NCBI GenBank assembly: GCA_964627035.1
Contig: CAZVKN010000012.1
Span: 22,925 to 86,924 of the forward strand
Source: CAZVKN01 sp964627035
GTDB taxonomy: Bacteria > Electryoneota > AABM5-125-24 > Hatepunaeales > Hatepunaeaceae
Length of the DNA stretch: 64,000 nucleotides
Direction: 5' to 3'
A program made the translations under genes and the position numbers. This document shows, piece by piece, positions 59,036 to 64,000 of the stretch (the stretch's first letter is position 1; each line of letters opens with the position of its first letter). The notes beneath the pieces are model-generated. The model was not told the DNA's origin. It was given only the letters and a program-made list of their open reading frames with translations, and ran no database searches.

Positions 59036-59539
59036 TTAATTATTGTCTTGTGATCCATCTTCTCCCAAATTCACATCATACAACACTTTCGCAATTACAT
59101 AAGACGGGAATCCCTTCCGTCCGAGTGCTCCACCGATCCTGCGATTTACCTTGTCCGCCGACAATCCATGCATAGTTCTGAATTTCTTTCGCGCTAACCG
59201 CACTGCCGTTTCATGCTCTTGCTCTTCTGAATAGAACTCAATCAGTGCGTTCTCAATAATGTACCTGTCAATTCCCCGTTTCAATAAATCGCGTCGCAAC
59301 ATCCGTCTGCTGATTAACTTGACATCGCGTCCACGTCTGATTACATCTTCAGCAATTGCTTCCTCGTCAATCTGGTGTGAATCAGCTAACTCCTGAACGA
59401 CCTGATCAATCAAATCAAATTGAACACCCTTTCGCTTACGAAGCTTTTCCCGCAACTCCTTAGCTGTCAGTGCCCGGTAAGACAGTGCTCGATATGCAGC
59501 GCTCCGCAGTTTCGCTTCCTGATCATGTTCGTAGTTCAT
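59036..59539 (-). CDS. recX: RecX regulator of RecA
   Basis: A 167-residue, mostly helical protein with three RecX-type three-helix repeats; family marks are ALSYRALTAKELREKLRKRKG, the ELADSHQIDEEAIAEDVIRRGR block and IGGALGRKGFPSYVIAKVL. RecX blocks or trims RecA filaments. It lies 55 bases behind recA, with a palindromic repeat between them. Confidence 0.92.
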   Translation of the reverse strand: MNYEHDQEAKLRSAAYRALSYRALTAKELREKLRKRKGVQFDLIDQVVQELADSHQIDEEAIAEDVIRRGRDVKLISRRMLRRDLLKRGIDRYIIENALIEFYSEEQEHETAVRLARKKFRTMHGLSADKVNRRIGGALGRKGFPSYVIAKVLYDVNLGEDGSQDNN

Positions 59540-59560
59540 TCTTCTTTACAACGGTAAATA

Positions 59561-59594
59561 GCCTACAAGGGCGAGCACAAGGTTCGCCCCTACA
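59561..59594. repeat. GTAGGGGCGAACC...GCTCGCCC palindrome abutting the recA stop
   Basis: Read on the minus strand, TGTAGGGGCGAACCTTGTGC starts at the very next base after the recA TAA, and CTCGCCCTTGTAGGC ends it. The GTAGGGGCGAACC word is one of the commonest intergenic repeats of bacterial genomes. It shares its GTAGGGGC end with 19471-19542. Confidence 0.8.
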
Positions 59595-60623
59595 TTATTC
59601 GGTTTTTGTGTTCTTTTTGACCGGAGGCAGGTTCAAAGCTTCCCTTACTTTTCCTTCAACCTCGACGAGGATGTCCGGGTTCTCCAGCAAGTAAGTCACA
59701 GCTCTGTCCCGACCCTGACCGATTCTTTCTTCACCGTAGGAATACCATGTTCCACGACGGTTAAGAATATTATGTTTAGTTCCAATATCCACAATTTCGC
59801 CGATGCTTGATATTCCCTTGCCGTACATTATGTCAAATTCCACTTCACGGAACGGGGGAGCGACCTTATTCTTCACGATCTTGACCCGGGTGCGGTTGCC
59901 GACCATGTCAGTGCCGTCCTTGATTGCACCGATTCTACGGATGTCAATCCTTACCGTGGCATGATACTTCAGAGCGATGCCTCCCGGTGTGGTTTCAGGG
60001 CTGCCCCAGGTCACTCCGATTTTCATCCGCAATTGGTTGATGAACACCAGACAGGTGTTTGACTTGGATACAGTGCCGGTAAGCTTGCGCAGTGCCCGGG
60101 ACATCAGCCTCGCCTGTGAACCGACCTGCTGGTCTCCCATGTCTCCTTCAATCTCAGCTTTTGGAACGAGCGCAGCTACCGAATCAACCGCTACAATGTC
60201 TATTGAGCCGGAGCGAACCAGTGCTTCCGCAATATCCAGACCTTGTTCACCGGTGTCAGGCTGTGCGATCAGCAGATTGTCAATGTCAACTCCTAACGCC
60301 TTCGCATAGGTTGGATCGAGCGCATGTTCGGCGTCAATGAATGCGGCTACACCGCCGCCTTTCTGGGCGTTAGCGACGACATGAAGAGCCAGTGTAGTCT
60401 TGCCTGACGCTTCAGGTCCGTATATCTCAACCACCCGACCTCGCGGCAGTCCGCCGACTCCGAGTGCGGCATCCAGCGCTATCGAGCCTGTGGGTATTGT
60501 GTCCACCTTTATGCGCATGCTGTCGTCACCGAGCCGCATGATCGAACCTCGACCGTAGTGCTTTTCGATCTCCGCCATTGCCAGCTCAATATTTCGTGTG
60601 CGTTCGGAGAGCTTATCGCTCAT
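59595..60623 (-). CDS. recA: Recombinase RecA
   Basis: A 342-residue strand-exchange ATPase. Walker A GPEASGKT (69-76), Walker B region IDIVAVDSVAALVPKAE, the L1/L2 loops (MGDQQVGSQARLMSRALRKLT and NQLRMKIGVTWGSPETTPGG) and the N-terminal RNIELAMAEIEKHYGRGSIM are all standard. GGAGGAG precedes the ATG. Downstream are recX, upstream thpR and cinA; pgsA-cinA-recA order is common in bacteria. A repeat lies about 50 bases upstream of the start. Confidence 0.97.
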   Translation of the reverse strand: MSDKLSERTRNIELAMAEIEKHYGRGSIMRLGDDSMRIKVDTIPTGSIALDAALGVGGLPRGRVVEIYGPEASGKTTLALHVVANAQKGGGVAAFIDAEHALDPTYAKALGVDIDNLLIAQPDTGEQGLDIAEALVRSGSIDIVAVDSVAALVPKAEIEGDMGDQQVGSQARLMSRALRKLTGTVSKSNTCLVFINQLRMKIGVTWGSPETTPGGIALKYHATVRIDIRRIGAIKDGTDMVGNRTRVKIVKNKVAPPFREVEFDIMYGKGISSIGEIVDIGTKHNILNRRGTWYSYGEERIGQGRDRAVTYLLENPDILVEVEGKVREALNLPPVKKNTKTE

Positions 60624-60673
60624 TTCTCCTCCAGATTGTGTTTATCTATAAGTGTTTATTGCTTGTTGGGGGA

Positions 60674-60714
60674 GCAGTGACATTCCTGTCACTGCAGGGC
60701 GGACAGGAATGTCC
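60674..60714. repeat. GCAGTGACA palindrome pair between thpR and recA
   Basis: GCAGTGACA and TGTCACTGC pair around TTCC (60674-60695), and GGACA / TGTCC pair around GGAA (60701-60714). It is a near copy of the element between actB and actC, with the same two modules in the same order. It occupies the recA upstream region, where a promoter or SOS operator might be expected. Confidence 0.82.
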
Positions 60715-60734
60715 AGTCGTCCCTGTTGTTGTAA

Positions 60735-61292
60735 TCACCCCAATGGAATCGAAGCCATCACCCTATAAACCGCACCGCTCGGCTTCAATTGACTTGACAT
60801 CACATTTACATGTTCAACCGTCCAACTGATCGGATCCCATTCACAGTCTTCAAACCGTTCGATCAGATCACTGTTTCTGTCAATATACTTCACCCGTCCG
60901 ACAGTCAAATGCGCATGAAATTTCTTTCTCTCTGCTGGGAATCCAATTTGTGCCAGATTCTGATCAATCTGTTTGTGCAGAATCATCAATGGTTTTGAAC
61001 CTTTCAATCCCCACCACAACACGCGCGGACGCGCCAGATTCGGAAAACCGCCGGGAATTGCAGTTGTCAACTCAAATCGTCTGATACCGGAGGCTGCGTC
61101 CTGCACAGCTTCGTTGATTTCGGACAGCCTTTCCTTCTCAACATCACCGAGGAATTTTAGCGTCAGATGAATTCCTTCTAATCTTGACCATGAAGCTTTC
61201 GCGCCACTGACATTTCTTAGCTCATTCTGTACTCGGGCAATGTGGTCTTTGACTTCAGTTGGGACGTCAATGGCGATGAATGTTCGGATCAT
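60735..61292 (-). CDS. thpR: RNA 2',3'-cyclic phosphodiesterase (LigT/ThpR)
   Basis: A 185-residue 2H phosphoesterase. The two HxTx motifs are His42-Leu-Thr44 (HLTLKFLGD) and His128-Leu-Thr130 (HAHLTVGRV). It opens 2',3'-cyclic phosphates of RNA ends. Start is ATG 61292, which overlaps the cinA TGA by 4 bases; a longer in-frame start lies inside cinA. Confidence 0.92.
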   Translation of the reverse strand: MIRTFIAIDVPTEVKDHIARVQNELRNVSGAKASWSRLEGIHLTLKFLGDVEKERLSEINEAVQDAASGIRRFELTTAIPGGFPNLARPRVLWWGLKGSKPLMILHKQIDQNLAQIGFPAERKKFHAHLTVGRVKYIDRNSDLIERFEDCEWDPISWTVEHVNVMSSQLKPSGAVYRVMASIPLG

Positions 61293-62527
61293 CGTTTTTT
61301 TTTCAACCTCTTCCACAACATATTCAAAACCGCACCTGCTGACCTGCGGCGGTTGGTATCTCGATTACCGCTGAAGATGTGTTTCTTTACATCAGAACCG
61401 TTCTCATCAGCAATCCCAATATAGACGAGTCCAACCGGTTTATCATCACTGCCTCCGGCAGGTCCGGCTATTCCTGTGACGCTGACGGCAATGTCAGCAT
61501 CCGCTTTGGCTTGGGCTCCGATAGCCATAGCGCGGGCGACCTGCTCGCTGACAGCACCGTGATCTATCAGTAATTGTTCGTCAACTCCGAGCTGTTCGAT
61601 CTTTGCTTCATTTGAGTAGGTGATGAATCCCCGATTGAACACATCCGAACTGCCCGGCACTGAAACGAGTCTATCACACACCATTCCTCCCGTACACGAT
61701 TCGGCAACCGCAAGTGTCAGACCTCGCTTTCTCATTGTTTCAAGGATCACCTTTTCGAGTGAATCATTACCAACAGCATAAATATACGGATTAATCCGTT
61801 CAGAAACAAAAGTCTGAGCGTTGCTGAGATGTCGCTGAACCGCATCTTCATCATTCCCCCCGCATGACAGCCTCAATGTCACTCCTTGATTAATGCTCGG
61901 CAGATAGGCGAGAGAAACGGGGTTAAGCGCATCAGCATTACCGATTAGATGCGATAAGTTTGACTCGCCGATGCCTGTGGTCTTAAGGATGATAGACTGG
62001 AATGAACCGCTTCTGTGATCAATCAATATCGGCATGACATAGTCGTCAAACAGTCCTTTCATCTCAATCGGAACCCCCGGCATAGCGAACAGATGCTTCC
62101 CCCGGCTGTCGTAGTGAATTCCCGGTGCGCTGCCGTGCTTGTTGATCATAGGTTCGGCTCGTGAAGGGAATAGAGCCATTTTATCGAAACCGGGTGGTGG
62201 CGATACGTTTCGCGCAGTAAATCGGTCAATTACCAACTGCTTAACATCCAACCGTTCGACAAGATCATCGTCAAAGAATTTGGCAACCATTTCACATGTT
62301 ATGTCATCATGCGTCGGTCCCAAACCTCCCGTTACCAGTACTACATCCGCACGGTTCCAGGCGTGTCGCAACACATGCCTGATGTCGCTCTTATCATCAC
62401 CGATAGTGCTGTGCCACCTCAGCCGCAGTCCGTTGTCAGCTAATCTGAGTGCGATCCAGTGTGCATTGCTGTCAAGAGTTTGTCCCAGCAGGATTTCGTC
62501 ACCGATGGTAATCAGCTCAATTTTCAA
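61289..62527 (-). CDS. cinA: CinA-family nicotinamide-nucleotide amidase / competence-damage protein
   Basis: A 412-residue protein with both domains. The N-terminal MoCF-like domain (ITIGDEILLGQTLDSNA, then VTGGLGPTHDDIT) acts as ADP-ribose pyrophosphatase in studied members; the C-terminal PncC domain (VAESCTGGMVCDRL, then GIAGPAGGSDDKPVGLVYIG) deamidates nicotinamide mononucleotide. It lies between pgpA and thpR in a usual recA-linked order. Confidence 0.93.
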   Translation of the reverse strand: MKIELITIGDEILLGQTLDSNAHWIALRLADNGLRLRWHSTIGDDKSDIRHVLRHAWNRADVVLVTGGLGPTHDDITCEMVAKFFDDDLVERLDVKQLVIDRFTARNVSPPPGFDKMALFPSRAEPMINKHGSAPGIHYDSRGKHLFAMPGVPIEMKGLFDDYVMPILIDHRSGSFQSIILKTTGIGESNLSHLIGNADALNPVSLAYLPSINQGVTLRLSCGGNDEDAVQRHLSNAQTFVSERINPYIYAVGNDSLEKVILETMRKRGLTLAVAESCTGGMVCDRLVSVPGSSDVFNRGFITYSNEAKIEQLGVDEQLLIDHGAVSEQVARAMAIGAQAKADADIAVSVTGIAGPAGGSDDKPVGLVYIGIADENGSDVKKHIFSGNRDTNRRRSAGAVLNMLWKRLKKKR

Positions 62528-62538
62528 GCGTTTCTCCG

Positions 62539-62562
62539 CTGTCAGGTCGCCGCACCTGACAG
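62539..62562. repeat. CTGTCAGGT...ACCTGACAG palindrome
   Basis: Perfect 9-base arms (62539-62547 and 62554-62562) around CGCCGC. It resembles the second hairpin of the composite at 43766-43835, here standing alone. It ends 12 bases before the cinA start (minus strand). Confidence 0.75.
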
Positions 62563-62589
62563 ATGTATGATGGATATCAGATAAATAGT

Positions 62590-62615
62590 GGTGTCAACCA
62601 CGGCGGGTTGACACC
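62590..62615. repeat. GGTGTCAACC...GGTTGACACC palindrome
   Basis: Perfect 10-base arms around ACGGCG; the sister of 39031-39056, which has GTTGTCAACC and loop ACAGCG. It lies 55 bases behind the pgpA stop. A weak ACCACCAAG-like remnant (TTGTGACTTGGCGG) follows at 62644-62658. Confidence 0.75.
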
Positions 62616-62670
62616 GGGACTCCTTACCGTTTTTATTGGTGTTTTTGTGACTTGGCGGCGAAATAGATTT

Positions 62671-63159
62671 TTACAAATAAGTTCTCAGTATCAAGAGTAC
62701 CAATGCCGCATATCCTCCCGCGAGCAGGTCATCTAATACAACTCCCAATCCACCCGGAAATTTTTCCATCTGCTTAACCGGAAACGGCTTCCATACGTCA
62801 AACAGACGAAATAAGAAAAATGCTAATGCAAAATGAATAATATTCGTTGAGCAAACAGTAAGCGTTATCCACTGTCCGACCACTTCATCAATTACAATAG
62901 GTTTCGCATCGTGACCGAGTGCTTGCTCGGCGATGCCAGCACTCCAGATTGCCAAAACAATTGTAACCACAATAACAGTCAGTTGAACTGCGAGATGCTG
63001 ATTTGCGAGTAGTAGCCACCATAAGATGACCGCTGCACCGCTACCCCAAGTTCCGGGTGCTATCGGTAAATAACCGACAGGACCGAGTGTAGCGATATGG
63101 ACAACGGCATTATTCACTGTTCGATTGTCGAAAGGAAGTTTTTCTAAAGTAGAGCGCAC
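62671..63159 (-). CDS. pgpA: Phosphatidylglycerophosphatase A
   Basis: A protein of about 162 residues that would remove phosphate from phosphatidylglycerophosphate, the product of the pgsA enzyme. Family blocks are YLPIAPGTWGSGAAV, VIDEVVGQWITL, FRLFDVWKPFPV and GGLGVVLDDLLAG with four membrane segments. The start is uncertain: GTG 63159 overlaps pgsA by 50 bases, while GTG 63117 overlaps by only 8; no clear ribosome-binding site decides. It completes phosphatidylglycerol synthesis next to pgsA. Confidence 0.88.
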   Translation of the reverse strand: MRSTLEKLPFDNRTVNNAVVHIATLGPVGYLPIAPGTWGSGAAVILWWLLLANQHLAVQLTVIVVTIVLAIWSAGIAEQALGHDAKPIVIDEVVGQWITLTVCSTNIIHFALAFFLFRLFDVWKPFPVKQMEKFPGGLGVVLDDLLAGGYAALVLLILRTYL

Positions 63160-63811
63160 CGGAAAACAGAGATGAGAATGTGCTTAGAATGAAGAGAATT
63201 ATCAACAGAATTATGAAACCGTCTGACAGGAGCAGGGACGAAAAACCTGTCCACTTATCACTTGCCAACAGCAGATCACGGACGTTAAAAGCGACCATTG
63301 CAAACAGCAGTGTTGTCAACTGAATGCCGGTCTTCCACTTTCCCCAGCCACTGGTCACTACGGATGACCCGCCTCCGATAGCCCAGATTCGCATTAGTGT
63401 CAGAGTAATCTCGCGAGCTGTAATCAAGGCAATCATTACAAAAGCCCATGTGGTCAGGCTGTCATAGTCCTGTCTGATATATATCGCCCAAAATCCTGAC
63501 AGGACAAGCAGCTTATCCACAAGCGGATCCATAAAGTCACCGAAGGCAGTCTCCTGACCGAGACGGCGGGCTAGTTTCCCATCGTACAAATCAGTTATTG
63601 CACCGAATGCAAACAGGAGTGTAGCGGCAATTTCCAACGACATCTTTCCACTGAAGAAACAGTACCAAAAGATTGGAATGATAGCAAGACGGGTGATAGT
63701 CAGATAGTTTGGGATGGTTACGGTTACTTTCCCTTTTGGGCTCTCTGCACCCAACACAGCTGTTATCCGCTCCCTGCCACGGTTCCATGCGTTTGTTCGG
63801 TTTGATCTCAA
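63110..63811 (-). CDS. pgsA: CDP-diacylglycerol-glycerol-3-phosphate 3-phosphatidyltransferase
   Basis: A 233-residue CDP-alcohol phosphotransferase. The motif D77-G-x2-A-R-x8-G91-x3-D95-x3-D99 is complete in DGKLARRLGQETAFGDFMDP. It makes phosphatidylglycerophosphate. The start is TTG 63811, with AAGGAA upstream. The product has about 35 residues before the first family block (TIPNYLTITRLAIIPIFW), more than E. coli PgsA, so a later start is possible. Confidence 0.93.
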   Translation of the reverse strand: MRSNRTNAWNRGRERITAVLGAESPKGKVTVTIPNYLTITRLAIIPIFWYCFFSGKMSLEIAATLLFAFGAITDLYDGKLARRLGQETAFGDFMDPLVDKLLVLSGFWAIYIRQDYDSLTTWAFVMIALITAREITLTLMRIWAIGGGSSVVTSGWGKWKTGIQLTTLLFAMVAFNVRDLLLASDKWTGFSSLLLSDGFIILLIILFILSTFSSLFSGALYFRKTSFRQSNSE

Positions 63812-64000
63812 ATCTGTTCCTTAGTAAATTACAACACTGTAACTAATAATGATAACACTTCTAAACCTCTTCCGCAACCTGTAACAGCTTGCAGAAAGAG
63901 GAGGATGGACATTCTTGAGTTCTTTGATTTATTCTGTAAGAGCCATGTCATTCTGGACTTGACAGTCTGTCCGAGAATAGTTCTTTAAGAAACAATATCT
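63812..64000. other. Gene-free window end upstream of pgsA
   Basis: No gene is seen. TGTCATTCTGGACTTGA (63946-63962) matches the complement of the second half of the GTCATTCCC repeat at 28503-28575, so a copy or remnant of that family lies here. The pgsA promoter should be in this stretch, but I cannot point to it. Confidence 0.5.

Noticed and set aside
1..64000. tRNA, rRNA or riboswitch genes
   Set aside because: No cloverleaf with a GTTCRA-type T-loop and no rRNA core sequence was noticed in any gap; no known riboswitch consensus was recognised upstream of gcvPB, map or the transporters. A covariance-model search would be decisive.

Overview
The window looks like a chromosomal segment from an uncultured, aerobically respiring, Gram-negative bacterium of the Fibrobacteres-Chlorobi-Bacteroidetes (FCB) superphylum. 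The clues are an LpxC-FabZ fusion for lipid A synthesis, a six-gene alternative complex III operon (actABCDEF), three secreted proteins ending in a FlgD-like / type IX secretion sorting domain, many lipoproteins, and moderate G+C. I cannot name the phylum from sequence reading alone; lineages such as Marinimicrobia, KSB1, Zixibacteria or Electryoneota would all fit.

Layout. Positions 1-10.8 kb hold the end of the S10/spc/alpha ribosomal operons on the + strand: rplN (tail only), rplX, rplE, rpsN, rpsH, rplF, rplR, rpsE, rpmD, rplO, secY, adk, map, infA, rpmJ, rpsM, rpsK, rpsD, rpoA, rplQ, closed by a clear intrinsic terminator. From 10.8 to 19.5 kb (+) come a lipoprotein metalloprotease, an orphan urocanate hydratase, a small membrane protein, a YjbQ-family enzyme, a SpoU/TrmH rRNA methyltransferase and a YejA-YejB-YejE type peptide importer with no ATPase gene beside it. 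From 35.1 down to 19.5 kb (-) there are an unrecognised two-part protein coupled to a heterodimeric ABC exporter, gcvPB, a DinG-type helicase with a proofreading-like exonuclease domain, and a tightly overlapping set: carbohydrate-active lipoprotein, ROK kinase, copper ATPase, ArsC. From 35.3 to 45.2 kb (+) the respiratory actABCDEF operon is followed by a universal stress protein and an M20 dipeptidase. From 45.2 to 51.5 kb lie secreted or lipid-anchored proteins (LVIVD propeller, sorting-domain proteins, TlpA-like thioredoxin). From 55.8 down to 51.6 kb (-) lpxC-fabZ, a DUF2520 oxidoreductase and an ABC-2 transporter pair form one unit. From 56 kb to the end (mostly -) there are a DUF5362 protein, a decayed MazF-type toxin with its antitoxin still open, a flotillin/NfeD pair and the classic pgsA-pgpA-cinA-thpR-recA-recX block.

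The most striking non-coding feature is the density and variety of short intergenic palindromes: at least a dozen sequence families, nearly all just behind stop codons, some abutting or even supplying the stop codon. Several share one architecture: TGTAG and CTACA outer ends enclosing two different inner hairpins, as if modules had been exchanged. They also interrupt the ribosomal operon (infA/rpmJ, rpsM/rpsK, rpsK/rpsD). No tRNA, rRNA, CRISPR array, prophage or intact transposase gene was seen.

No clearly new multi-gene defence or biosynthetic system was found. The best candidates for something undescribed are the modular palindrome system, the SLOG-like/DUF2971-like protein translationally coupled to an ABC exporter, and the DinG variant that combines an exonuclease domain with an iron-sulfur cysteine set.
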